From assembly GCA_905188195.1 (NCBI GenBank), contig CAJJKY010000013.1, positions 1 through 57,232 on the forward strand: DNA of 57,232 nt. Reading direction: 5' to 3'. This document shows, piece by piece, positions 32,700-41,361 of this stretch. Position 1 is the first letter of the stretch, and the number at the start of each line of letters is the position of its first letter. The stretch is from Streptococcus parasanguinis. Lineage in GTDB: Bacteria; Bacillota; Bacilli; Lactobacillales; Streptococcaceae. The position numbers were made by a program, and so were the translations under genes. The notes beneath the pieces are model-generated. The model saw only the letters and a list, made by a program, of their open reading frames with translations, had not been told where the DNA came from and did no database searches.

Positions 32700-33623
32700 A
32701 TGACCATATCAGTTGTAGTCCCATGTTTTAACGAAGAAGAATCGATTCCGTTATTTTATCAAGCGATGGAACGTGTTAGGATGGAGATGGGAGAAAAGTT
32801 TGAATATATTTTTATAAATGATGGCTCCTCAGATGGTACGCTATCCGTTCTTCGAAAGCTACATGTTACGGATTCAAATGCGCATTACCTTTCTTTTTCT
32901 CGAAATTTCGGAAAAGAAGCAGCACTCTATGCTGGACTTGAGCGTGCCAATGGTGAATTCGTCACAGTTATGGATGTAGATCTACAGGATCCTCCAGAGT
33001 TATTGCTTCAAATGAAGAAAAAATTGGATGAAAATTCAGAATTAGACTGTGTCGGTACCCGACGCGTAACTCGGGATGGCGAACCACCAATTCGATCCTT
33101 CTTTGCACGCATGTTTTATAAATTGATCAATCATATCAGTCAAGTAGAAATGGTCGACGGTGCGCGTGATTTCCGTTTGATGCGCCGTCCCATGGTCGAT
33201 GCGATTCTAGAGTTATCAGAATACAATCGCTTTTCAAAAGGAATTTTTGCCTGGGTAGGATTTGAGACAGAGTACCTCGAATATAAAAATGTTGAGCGCG
33301 TGGCAGGAGAGACGTCTTGGAATTTTTGGTCCCTCTTCAAATACTCGATCGAAGGAATTGTCAATTTTTCTGATGCTCCACTAAATATTGCCTTTATTGG
33401 TGGACTGTTGTCTTGGATTTTGGCCTTTATCATGGTGATTTTGATTGTGATCCGTACCCTAGTGTTTGGAGATCCCACTTCTGGATGGCCATCCCTCATG
33501 ACAGTGATTCTTTTCCTAGGAGGGTTCCAATTACTAACCATCGGGATTTTAGGTAAATATGTTGGTAAAATATTTATGGAAACTAAGAAACGGCCAGTTT
33601 ATGTTGTGAAAGATGAGGAATAA
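32700..33623 (+). CDS. GtrB/SccN-like polyprenyl-phosphate glycosyltransferase (GT2)
   Basis: This 307-residue membrane GT2 resembles GtrB and the streptococcal SccN/GacI-type enzymes that move a sugar from its nucleotide donor to undecaprenyl phosphate. The N-terminal GT-A domain has SVVVPCFNEEESIPLF, FINDGSSDGT and the DXD-region MDVDLQDPPE; an amphipathic segment and two C-terminal membrane helices (about 230-255 and 265-290) follow. The product would be a lipid-linked donor for decorating the polysaccharide outside the cell. A GT-C gene starts four bases downstream, the expected partner. GC content is core-like, unlike that partner. Confidence 0.85.
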   Translation: MTISVVVPCFNEEESIPLFYQAMERVRMEMGEKFEYIFINDGSSDGTLSVLRKLHVTDSNAHYLSFSRNFGKEAALYAGLERANGEFVTVMDVDLQDPPELLLQMKKKLDENSELDCVGTRRVTRDGEPPIRSFFARMFYKLINHISQVEMVDGARDFRLMRRPMVDAILELSEYNRFSKGIFAWVGFETEYLEYKNVERVAGETSWNFWSLFKYSIEGIVNFSDAPLNIAFIGGLLSWILAFIMVILIVIRTLVFGDPTSGWPSLMTVILFLGGFQLLTIGILGKYVGKIFMETKKRPVYVVKDEE

Positions 33624-33626
33624 AGA

Positions 33627-35102
33627 ATGGTTGATGATTGTAAATCAATATTTCAGAATCTTTTTGAGTATATAAAAAGAAATAGAGCTGCGTGTTACCT
33701 CATTTTTGTTATCTATTTACTTGTAAATATAAATATTAGTTTAGCAGAATTTCCTTATATTGACGATATTGGTCGACAACTTCAAGGCTACACAGGATTT
33801 TCTGAACATTATTCCCGATATTTTAGTGAAATAACATCTCGTTTTATTCAGGGTGGAACCCACTTAACTGACCCTGGTTTGACAACAAATATTATTTCGT
33901 CTATTGTTTTAAGTATTACAAGTATTTTATTATTATTTATCTTATTTCCCTATAAGAAGATAGATTGGTTCACTGCACTATCATCAACTATTGTCGGTTT
34001 AAATCCTTGGTTCTTGGAGCCATTGAGTTTTAGATTCGATAATCCTTTCATGTCCTTGAGTGTATTTGTGTCTATCTTGCCATTCATTTTTTTGAAGTCC
34101 AACAAATTGTTTAGTTTGAGCTCGATATTATGTATTTTTCTAATGTGTAATTCTTATCAAGCATCTTCAGGGATTTATATTTTGGTTGTCCTAACCTTAG
34201 TATTTTTAGAATTTCTAAATGATAATAAATTGAATATTCAAAGGATTATTATATCATCCGTATCGTATATTCTAGGTATGATTTTATATAAAGTTCAAAT
34301 TACAATTAAGCCACCAATTTTCGCAGACCAAGGTAGGATTCCTGGATTGTTAGATATTCCAGCTACGTTATTTAATAACGCAAAGGGGTATTTAAAAAAT
34401 ATTTACAATCAAAGTTCGAATATTTGGATAGTTCTTGCTGCTATTTTAATTATTTTTTTAATCATATCTGTTTATTTGATAAGTAAAGAAAAGAAATTGA
34501 CAAAAACAGTTTTAGCAATTTCCTGGTTATGTTTAGGCTGTATCTTTAGTTATGGTTCTTACCTAATTCTTTTAGAAAAGTTCTATCTTTTAAGACCTAG
34601 ATATGAATATGGATTGGGAATCTTCTCATCAATTATCTTGATTGTAACCTTAGGGATTTCGACTAAATTTCATTTCTTTGAAATATCAAAAAAATTCTTA
34701 ATATTATTGAGTGTATACTATGTGTTGTCATTCTCGTTCATTTATGTTGATAGTTTAAAGCAACAAAATAAAACATTCGAAACACAGAGTGTCATGTTAG
34801 GCAGTACACTTAATAGGTATGTTTCAGCGGAAAATAGGGTGGTTAATATTAATAGGTTTATATCAAATTCACCTATATACGAAAATTCAGCTCTTGTTTA
34901 CCCCATGATTAGTAGCCTAATTATGCCAAATACAAATATCTCCTGGGATATGACGATGCGATTTAATAGCTTAACGAAACTAGATGTTGATTTTAAAATG
35001 TTTGATATAAATCAGATAGATTCTAGTTATAGAAAAGTTGAAACTACAAAATTATACGATATTTTATCTAAAGATGATCAATTATTTGTTATAATGAAAT
35101 AG
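33627..35102 (+). CDS. GtrII-like membrane glycosyltransferase (GT-C)
   Basis: This 491-residue polytopic protein has about 10-11 predicted membrane helices. The short acidic motif FPYIDDIGRQ, in the first extracellular loop (about residues 42-51), resembles the catalytic Asp pair of the glucosyltransferase GtrII (Glucos_trans_II) family. Such enzymes take sugar from polyprenyl phosphate and add it to a polysaccharide outside the membrane. It is preceded by its likely donor synthase (4-base gap). The gene is clearly AT-rich compared with both neighbours, consistent with transfer. The family assignment is by motif only. Confidence 0.7.
   Translation: MVDDCKSIFQNLFEYIKRNRAACYLIFVIYLLVNINISLAEFPYIDDIGRQLQGYTGFSEHYSRYFSEITSRFIQGGTHLTDPGLTTNIISSIVLSITSILLLFILFPYKKIDWFTALSSTIVGLNPWFLEPLSFRFDNPFMSLSVFVSILPFIFLKSNKLFSLSSILCIFLMCNSYQASSGIYILVVLTLVFLEFLNDNKLNIQRIIISSVSYILGMILYKVQITIKPPIFADQGRIPGLLDIPATLFNNAKGYLKNIYNQSSNIWIVLAAILIIFLIISVYLISKEKKLTKTVLAISWLCLGCIFSYGSYLILLEKFYLLRPRYEYGLGIFSSIILIVTLGISTKFHFFEISKKFLILLSVYYVLSFSFIYVDSLKQQNKTFETQSVMLGSTLNRYVSAENRVVNINRFISNSPIYENSALVYPMISSLIMPNTNISWDMTMRFNSLTKLDVDFKMFDINQIDSSYRKVETTKLYDILSKDDQLFVIMK
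35088..35096 (+). promoter_or_regulatory. Extended -10 element inside the end of the GtrII-like gene (probable rmlD promoter)
   Basis: TGTTATAAT lies in the last codons of the GT-C gene, about 83 bases before rmlD. The leader between them contains an AT-rich hairpin TTTTAAC / GTTAAAA (35137-35154). Confidence 0.5.
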
Positions 35103-35178
35103 AATTTAGTTTGCTAATGAACAATAAATACACTAAATTTTAACGAATGTTAAAATAAATTTTTAAGGAGATTTTACC

Positions 35179-36030
35179 ATGATTTTAATTACAGGTGCAA
35201 ATGGTCAACTTGGAACAGAGCTTCGCCATTTGTTAGATGAACGAAATGAAGAATATGTAGCTGTTGATGTAGCTGAAATGGACATCACAAATGCAGAGAA
35301 AGTAGATGAGGTCTTTGTGGAAGTAAAACCAACCTTGGTATACCACTGTGCTGCTTACACAGCTGTTGATGCGGCAGAAGATGAAGGAAAAGAGTTGGAC
35401 TATGCCATCAACGTGACTGGTACGGAAAATGTAGCAAAAGCGTCTGAAAAACATGGTGCAACTTTGGTTTATATCTCAACCGACTACGTTTTTGATGGGA
35501 AAAAACCAGTGGGTCAAGAATGGGAAGTAGACGATCAACCAGATCCCCAAACAGAGTACGGTCGTACAAAACGTATGGGGGAAGAATTGGTTGAGAAGCA
35601 TGTGTCTAACTTCTATATCATCCGTACAGCTTGGGTCTTCGGGAACTACGGTAAGAACTTTGTCTTCACCATGCAAAACCTTGCGAAGACTCATAAGACT
35701 TTGACGGTCGTTAATGACCAACATGGTCGTCCAACCTGGACACGTACCCTTGCTGAGTTCATGACTTATTTGGCTGAAAACCGTAAGGAGTATGGTTATT
35801 ACCACTTGTCTAACGATGCGAAAGAAGATACAACTTGGTATGACTTTGCAGTTGAAATCCTCAAAGATACGGATGTAGAAGTGAAACCAGTGGATTCCAG
35901 CCAATTCCCAGCTAAGGCGAAACGTCCACTTAACTCAACCATGAGCTTGGCAAAAGCGAAAGCAACAGGTTTCGTGATTCCAAGCTGGAAGGATGCTTTG
36001 AAAGAGTTTTACAAACAAGAAGTGAAATAA
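35179..36030 (+). CDS. rmlD: dTDP-4-dehydrorhamnose reductase RmlD
   Basis: This 283-residue short-chain dehydrogenase catalyses the last step of dTDP-L-rhamnose synthesis, the donor for the rhamnan backbone. The NAD(P)-binding motif is ITGANGQLG at the N-terminus, the catalytic Tyr-x-x-x-Lys is YGRTK (about 129-133), and family motifs STDYVFDG and RTAWVFGNYG are present. AAGGAG precedes the ATG. RmlA, B and C are not in the window. Codon use is core-like although both flanking genes are AT-rich. In S. mutans rmlD likewise heads the rgp cluster. Confidence 0.95.
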   Translation: MILITGANGQLGTELRHLLDERNEEYVAVDVAEMDITNAEKVDEVFVEVKPTLVYHCAAYTAVDAAEDEGKELDYAINVTGTENVAKASEKHGATLVYISTDYVFDGKKPVGQEWEVDDQPDPQTEYGRTKRMGEELVEKHVSNFYIIRTAWVFGNYGKNFVFTMQNLAKTHKTLTVVNDQHGRPTWTRTLAEFMTYLAENRKEYGYYHLSNDAKEDTTWYDFAVEILKDTDVEVKPVDSSQFPAKAKRPLNSTMSLAKAKATGFVIPSWKDALKEFYKQEVK

Positions 36031-36104
36031 GAATACTTTATGAGCTTTTTTAGTTAAAAGGGAGGACGTGTATCATGCTGTTCTCTCTTTTTTCACTTAG
36101 AATA

Positions 36105-36113
36105 TGATATAAT
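36105..36113 (+). promoter_or_regulatory. Extended -10 promoter of the flippase operon
   Basis: TGATATAAT places the transcript start near 36120. That is downstream of the first in-frame ATG at 36116, so it helps to decide the true start codon. Confidence 0.65.
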
Positions 36114-36148
36114 TAATGGAATATAGTTATCGAAAGAGAGTGAAATAT

Positions 36149-37402
36149 TTGAAAAAAGTAACTGCTCAAAAGGTTTTTTTCTGGAATATTTTAGGAAGTA
36201 TGTCTTCAGCGGCTGTTTCAGTTATACTTCTTTTTATTGTTACACGGGCTTTAAATAGTGCTTCAGCGGATATCTATAGTTTTGCTTATGCAATTGCGAA
36301 TCTCTTTGTTATTGTAGCAAGTTTTCAAGTCAGAGATTTTCAAGCGACGGATATAAGAGAAAAGTATTCTTTTGACACCTATTTCGTCACAAGAATCATT
36401 TCTAATGTTGCAATGGTCCTTCTTTTAGTGACTTATTTAATTTTTAATACAAATACTCACTCAAATCTAGGGTTAATTTTTTGGGTATCTTTTTTCCGTG
36501 TTAGTGAAGCTTTATCGGATGTTTTTCAAGGATTATTTCAGCAGAAGGAACGTTTGGATATTGCCGGAAAATCACTGTTTTTGAGAAATACTATTTCAAC
36601 AATTGTATTTGCTTTAACTCTAGTCATCTCAAAAAATCTATTGTGGTCCGTGATTTTACAAACTATTAGTTCATTTGTTTTTATTGCTCTATTCGATTAC
36701 CCTTATTCAAAATTCTTCCATCGCTTAAATCTTATGAGTGTTAAGCCGAGTAATATTATCAATGTATTGAAAGATTGCTTACCTTTATTTATAAATGCTT
36801 TTTTGTTGGTCTCAATTTATAATCAGCCTAAATATGCTTTGAATGATATTTTTAATCAAGGTTTGATTGGAAATGGTGTTCAGCGAGATTTTAGTATTTT
36901 ATTTACACCAATTTTTGCTATGAATCTTATGATTGTATTTCTTAGACCGATGATTACGCAACTTGCAGTCTTTTTAGAAGAAAAGAAGATTTCTCATTTT
37001 GTCACTTACAAGAATAATCTCTTCAAGATTTTATTTGGAACTTGTACATTAATATTTCTAATTGGTGCTTTTATAGCCATCCCAACTTTGGATATTGTAT
37101 ATGGGACTAATCTTAAACAGTATCAGAGTAGTTTTGTTGTTTTATTGCTTGGAGGAATTGCAAGTACTTTTTCAACTGTATGTGATAACATTTTGACAAT
37201 ATTTAGGAAACAACATTTTTTAGTTATTTCCTTTATTGTAGGCTATATTGTGTCAATCTTAACTGCTAAGCCTCTAGTGTCGAAATTTGAAATTTTTGGA
37301 GCCTCATTATCATTTCTTTGTGCGATGATAGCATGGCTACTTGCTTCCCTAGTAATTTATTTTGTAACAAACCCATATACAATTTTTAGAAGGAAAAAAT
37401 AA
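36149..37402 (+). CDS. Wzx-type polysaccharide flippase (MOP superfamily)
   Basis: This 417-residue membrane protein has about 12 predicted helices and the MOP/polysaccharide-synthesis flippase pattern (N-terminal KKVTAQKVFFWNILGSMSS, early amphipathic helix, conserved pairs of helices). It would flip a lipid-linked sugar or oligosaccharide across the membrane. An in-frame ATG at 36116 lies upstream of the probable transcript start, so the TTG at 36149, preceded by AGAGAGTG, is chosen. No Wzy-type polymerase is recognisable in the locus. The gene is AT-rich. Confidence 0.8.
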   Translation: MKKVTAQKVFFWNILGSMSSAAVSVILLFIVTRALNSASADIYSFAYAIANLFVIVASFQVRDFQATDIREKYSFDTYFVTRIISNVAMVLLLVTYLIFNTNTHSNLGLIFWVSFFRVSEALSDVFQGLFQQKERLDIAGKSLFLRNTISTIVFALTLVISKNLLWSVILQTISSFVFIALFDYPYSKFFHRLNLMSVKPSNIINVLKDCLPLFINAFLLVSIYNQPKYALNDIFNQGLIGNGVQRDFSILFTPIFAMNLMIVFLRPMITQLAVFLEEKKISHFVTYKNNLFKILFGTCTLIFLIGAFIAIPTLDIVYGTNLKQYQSSFVVLLLGGIASTFSTVCDNILTIFRKQHFLVISFIVGYIVSILTAKPLVSKFEIFGASLSFLCAMIAWLLASLVIYFVTNPYTIFRRKK

Positions 37403-37407
37403 TTGAC

Positions 37408-38352
37408 ATGAAATTTTCTATCATTATTCCAGCCTATAATGTGGCAGATTATCTAGAAAACTGTGTAGAGAGTATTCTTAAACAAACATATGATAATTAT
37501 GAAATTATAATTGTAGATGATGGTTCAACTGATGAGACAGGTAAAGTAGCAGATGAACTATTGACACAATCTAAGCAAATTAATGTAGTTCACCAATCTA
37601 ACGGTGGTGCTTCGAAAGCACGTAATACTGGAATGAAGAGAGCTACGGGTGATTATATTTTGTTTTTAGATGGCGATGATTTTTGGAGTGATAGTCATTT
37701 TTTAAAACAGATTGCTAGTGAGCTTACTATAAAACTTGTAGATGTTATTATTTTCGGTTATAGTTATTATTACGATAAAGAAATTAAAGAATCTCCGATA
37801 TCTCGGTTAAAAGACTTAGATGAAGCTACTAATTTTGGCTTATTTAATGGCCCTAATTGGAATAAATGTATTTCAAAGGATTTAATTAATAAGGGGTTAA
37901 GTTTTCCTGAGGATTTAGTCTCTGAAGATAGTTTGTACTGTTCATCGATAATGAAAATGATGGAAAGTTTTTCTGTAATTACTAGCACTCAGTATATGTA
38001 TCGTCAGAACAGAGCTGGAAGTTTAACAAATGTAGTGAAAGAAAGAAATGTTTTAGATACTCTTGTGGGAATTAGTAGAGGTTTATCTGATGAAAAGTCA
38101 CTTTCTGAAGTTAAACGTAAAGCCTTGAATACTTATTTTACAATTTCTTATATTTCGATTTTACCTTATGTTAAGCCATATCTATTTAATCAAGAAATAC
38201 GCGACTTACTAACTCAATATAAGTATTTGTTGAAAAATTCAAGTCATATAAATAACAAATCATTTAAAATAACAGGTATCTTTACTTCGATTTTTGGAAT
38301 TAATATCTCAACAAGGTTATTTTCTTACCTTCTGAAATTTTATAAAAAATAG
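37408..38352 (+). CDS. Glycosyltransferase family 2 (CpsJ/EpsH-like), first of two
   Basis: This 314-residue inverting GT-A enzyme has SIIIPAYNVADYLENCVESIL at the N-terminus, the nucleotide-binding IIVDDGSTDETG, GGASKARNTGM and the metal-binding LDGDDFW (about residues 89-95), followed by the acceptor half with an EDSLYCS motif. It has no membrane anchor. It adds a sugar to a lipid-linked acceptor, but donor and linkage cannot be read from sequence. It lies 5 bases after the flippase gene, is AT-rich, and is a distant paralogue of the next gene. Confidence 0.85.
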   Translation: MKFSIIIPAYNVADYLENCVESILKQTYDNYEIIIVDDGSTDETGKVADELLTQSKQINVVHQSNGGASKARNTGMKRATGDYILFLDGDDFWSDSHFLKQIASELTIKLVDVIIFGYSYYYDKEIKESPISRLKDLDEATNFGLFNGPNWNKCISKDLINKGLSFPEDLVSEDSLYCSSIMKMMESFSVITSTQYMYRQNRAGSLTNVVKERNVLDTLVGISRGLSDEKSLSEVKRKALNTYFTISYISILPYVKPYLFNQEIRDLLTQYKYLLKNSSHINNKSFKITGIFTSIFGINISTRLFSYLLKFYKK

Positions 38353-38375
38353 TAGATAGAAAGTAAAAGTATAAT

Positions 38376-39344
38376 ATGTCTAATCTAACCGTTTCAGTCA
38401 TAATTCCTGTATATAACGCACAAGAGGGAATTAGACAATGTATAGATTCTCTTCTGAATCAGTCATTTACAGATTTTGAAATTATTCTGTTAAATGATGG
38501 CTCTACAGATAATAGTTTAGAAGTTATTAAAGAGTATGCGGATGCTAATGATTTTATCCGAGTAATAGATAAAGAAAATGAGGGAGTTGCTAAAACTAGA
38601 AATAAGGGTATACAACTTGCTAAAGGGAAATATGTTGTCTTTATCGATAATGATGACTTTGTTGATTCGGATTATTTAGAGCGTTTTTATAATGAAATAG
38701 ACCAAGAACAACTAGATATTGTTCTTGGTGGTTATAAGCGAGTTAATCAGGAAATGAAGACACTTTTTAAGCAAGATTTAACACAATCTGAATGGTCTAA
38801 GTATATAGTCGTTGCACCTTGGGCACGTATTTATCGAACTTCGTTTTTAACAGATAATAATATCCAGTTCTTTGATTATCCAATAGGTGAAGATGTTATC
38901 TTTACTTTGACTGCTTACAATTTAACAGAAAAAATTAAAATAATTGATTATAATGGCTATAATTGGTTTTTTAACGAGAAGAGTATCTCAAACACATCTC
39001 AAAGAGGCTTTAATCCGAATATAGATATTGTGTATTTCCTGAGTCACTTGCTTCAAGTTGCTGGCGATTCAAAATATATCCGCTATTTTATAAAACGATA
39101 TTACATTTGGTACTTACTCTTTTCTGGAAGAGCTGCTTCAAGTTCGTCATTTATGGATCAATATAGAAGAATTAAAGAATGGGTTTCTAAAGAAAATATT
39201 GATTCAAATTTAACACCATTATCATCTGAGATAACTGGGGAACGAATTCAAACAGTTATTTCTGTAATGGTTTTTAGAACTTTAGAACATTTGAGGTTAG
39301 TTCCACTGTTTTCGAAGTTTTACTGTAAAGGAAAGGAGAAGTAG
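38376..39344 (+). CDS. Glycosyltransferase family 2 (CpsJ/EpsH-like), second of two
   Basis: This 322-residue GT-A enzyme is related to its upstream neighbour. It has SVIIPVYNAQEGIRQCIDSL, ILLNDGSTDNS, GVAKTRNKGI and the metal motif IDNDDFVD (about residues 88-95), then an acceptor region with GEDVIFTL. Specificity is unknown. It is in one operon with the genes on both sides (23 bases from the previous, none to the next), and AT-rich. Confidence 0.85.
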   Translation: MSNLTVSVIIPVYNAQEGIRQCIDSLLNQSFTDFEIILLNDGSTDNSLEVIKEYADANDFIRVIDKENEGVAKTRNKGIQLAKGKYVVFIDNDDFVDSDYLERFYNEIDQEQLDIVLGGYKRVNQEMKTLFKQDLTQSEWSKYIVVAPWARIYRTSFLTDNNIQFFDYPIGEDVIFTLTAYNLTEKIKIIDYNGYNWFFNEKSISNTSQRGFNPNIDIVYFLSHLLQVAGDSKYIRYFIKRYYIWYLLFSGRAASSSSFMDQYRRIKEWVSKENIDSNLTPLSSEITGERIQTVISVMVFRTLEHLRLVPLFSKFYCKGKEK

Positions 39345-40061
39345 TTGAGAGTTTTAATGATAATTCCTGCCTACAATGAGGAGGAAAGTATTTTCGATAC
39401 GGTAACAAGTATTGTGAATTACCGCAAGAAAGTTGATTTTGATTTGGACTATGTTGTGATCAATGATGGATCAACAGATAAGACAAAACAAATTCTGGAA
39501 GAGAATCATTTTAATGCTGTTCATCTTGTGATGAATCTTGGGATTGGTGGTGCGGTTCAAACAGGCTACAAATATGCATTAGAGCATGACTATGATGTAG
39601 CAGTTCAATTTGATGGCGATGGTCAGCATGATATTGAATCCTTATCAGACTTGCTAGAACCAATTCAAAAAAACGAGGCAGACCTAGTTATCGGATCTCG
39701 TTTTGTTGGTGACGTTAAATCAGAATTTCAAACGACTTTTATGAGACGCTTTGGAATCGGTGTGATTTCTAATCTTATCAAATGGACAACAGGCCAAAGA
39801 GTTTTAGATACAACATCAGGCTACCGTTTAGCTGATAAAGCTGTTATTAAACAATTTGCCAAACGATATCCGATCAAGTACCCAGAGCCTGAGACAATTG
39901 TTCACATTTTAAAACGTAAATATAAAGTTTTGGAAAAGCCTGCTAATATGTTTGAACGTACAGGTGGAGTATCCTCCATCACCCCTATCAAGTCTATTCG
40001 TTACATGATAGAAGTGTGTTCATCAATTCTTATCGCGGCCTTTATGAAGGAGAGTGAATAA
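39345..40061 (+). CDS. GacI/DPM1-like polyprenyl-phosphate glycosyltransferase
   Basis: This 238-residue GT2 resembles DPM1 and GacI of group A streptococci (GlcNAc to undecaprenyl phosphate). It shows MIIPAYNEEESIFDTV, VVINDGSTDKT, the metal-binding QFDGDGQHD (about residues 87-95) and DTTSGYRLAD. It lacks the two C-terminal membrane helices of GtrB. The following gene, overlapping by one base, is a DUF2304 protein like GacJ, the activator of GacI. It starts with TTG directly after the previous stop, preceded by AAGGAG. Confidence 0.85.
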   Translation: MRVLMIIPAYNEEESIFDTVTSIVNYRKKVDFDLDYVVINDGSTDKTKQILEENHFNAVHLVMNLGIGGAVQTGYKYALEHDYDVAVQFDGDGQHDIESLSDLLEPIQKNEADLVIGSRFVGDVKSEFQTTFMRRFGIGVISNLIKWTTGQRVLDTTSGYRLADKAVIKQFAKRYPIKYPEPETIVHILKRKYKVLEKPANMFERTGGVSSITPIKSIRYMIEVCSSILIAAFMKESE

Positions 40062-40417
40062 TGTCAGTTTTATCTATTGTGATGTTGATAGCTTCTATCT
40101 TTTTCCTTTACCTAGTCATTAGAAATATCAATAAGAATAATATATTATTTGAACAGGCATTCATGTGGATTGTCATCAGTCTGGTCATGATTGTAATTTC
40201 AGTGTTTGATTCTATTCCTGGATACTTTGCTAAATTACTTGGATTTGAATTGACCTCCAATTTTCTATTGTCTCTTACTATTTTTTTCCTGTTGGTCATT
40301 GGATTTTTGCAAACCATGACTTTGTCAAAACAAAAAGAACAGATAAAGCATTTAGTTCAAGAATTATCTATTTTAAAAAGTCAAGTAGAAACGAAAGAGG
40401 AGAATGATGAACAGTAA
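40061..40417 (+). CDS. DUF2304 membrane protein (GacJ-like)
   Basis: This 118-residue protein has three predicted membrane helices (about residues 3-18, 29-48, 66-86) and a charged cytoplasmic tail with coiled-coil character. It has the size, topology and position of GacJ, which forms a complex with GacI and raises its activity; the assignment rests on these features, because the family has few invariant residues. It overlaps the preceding glycosyltransferase by one base and the next gene by 11 bases. Confidence 0.8.
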   Translation: MSVLSIVMLIASIFFLYLVIRNINKNNILFEQAFMWIVISLVMIVISVFDSIPGYFAKLLGFELTSNFLLSLTIFFLLVIGFLQTMTLSKQKEQIKHLVQELSILKSQVETKEENDEQ

Positions 40418-41183
40418 TCATACTTGGGTAATCTGTGCTTATGGAGAGAGCGAATACTTGGAAGCTTGTATTCAGTCTTTAAAGAATCAAACTCTCCAAT
40501 CACAGATTATCTGTTATAGTTCAACACCACTGGATTCGATCAAGGAACTTTGTCAGCGTTATGCTATTCCATTTTACACCAAGCAAGGTGGTGGGATTGG
40601 TAAGGATTGGAACAATGCCATGTCTTTTGTAGAGACGAAGTATGCTACCATCGCCCATCAGGATGATTATTATGAGCCGGACTATGCTGAGAAAGTTTTG
40701 GCTAAGATGGAAAAAAATCAAGATGTGTTGATTGGGTATTCTGATTATTTTGAAGAAAAAGATGGCCATAAAATTCCTGCGAATACAAATCTGAAGATCA
40801 AAACCTTGATGTTAAAAACCATGAATCTTTTTCCTGCTAGTCACTTTTGGCGAAACCGTGTGATGGCTTTTGGGAATCCGATTTGTTGTCCAGCTGTTAC
40901 CTATAATCGGGACAATTTGAAGAATTTCTATTTTGATGAAGGAATGAGAGTGAGTTTGGATTGGTACGCATGGTATAAGATCAGCGAGTATAAAGGTCGT
41001 TTCGCTTATGTATCTGACAAGCTCATGTGCCACCGTATCCATGGAGAGTCTGAAACATCAAAAACCATTGCAGACAATACGCGTAGTAAAGAAGATCTAT
41101 ACATGTATGAACTCTTCTGGCCCAAATGGATTGCCAAGTTGCTGATGAGACAATATGTGAAGAGTCAGAAGACGAATAATTAA
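40407..41183 (+). CDS. Glycosyltransferase family 2
   Basis: This 258-residue GT-A enzyme has WVICAYGESEYLEACIQSL at the N-terminus, the metal-binding motif HQDDYYEPDYA (about residues 78-88) and an acceptor region with MRVSLDWYAWYKIS. It has no membrane segment. Two adjacent ATGs occur; AGAGGAG at 40396-40402 is too close to the first (40404), so 40407 is taken. A terminator follows, so this gene ends the transcription unit that begins at the flippase promoter. Specificity is unknown. Confidence 0.82.
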   Translation: MNSNHTWVICAYGESEYLEACIQSLKNQTLQSQIICYSSTPLDSIKELCQRYAIPFYTKQGGGIGKDWNNAMSFVETKYATIAHQDDYYEPDYAEKVLAKMEKNQDVLIGYSDYFEEKDGHKIPANTNLKIKTLMLKTMNLFPASHFWRNRVMAFGNPICCPAVTYNRDNLKNFYFDEGMRVSLDWYAWYKISEYKGRFAYVSDKLMCHRIHGESETSKTIADNTRSKEDLYMYELFWPKWIAKLLMRQYVKSQKTNN

Positions 41184-41205
41184 TTTTTGTATTTTGAAAA
41201 ATAGA

Positions 41206-41235
41206 AGTAGCTGTAGAGCTGCTTTTCTTTTTTGG
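41206..41235 (+). terminator. Terminator inside the polysaccharide locus
   Basis: AGTAGCT / AGCTGCT (one G-U pair, 4-base loop) is followed by TTTTCTTTTTT. It separates the flippase operon from the next promoter. Confidence 0.75.
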
Positions 41236-41246
41236 TTAAAATATAG

Positions 41247-41252
41247 TATAAT
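41247..41252 (+). promoter_or_regulatory. -10 box of a second internal promoter
   Basis: A perfect TATAAT just behind the terminator, with a leader of about 100 bases before the ATG at 41362. The -35 region is only T-rich. Confidence 0.55.
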
Positions 41253-41361
41253 TAATTTGATTATACTTTTAAAGATTGCTAAAAGGCAATCCTCGAAGTA
41301 CAGTAGTATTAGTAGTTATCATATACTAATTTATGTTTTATTAAAAAAATGGACGGAAATA

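Noticed and set aside
35476..35904. 142-codon ORF antisense to rmlD
   Set aside because: Shadow of rmlD, whose catalytic motifs are intact.
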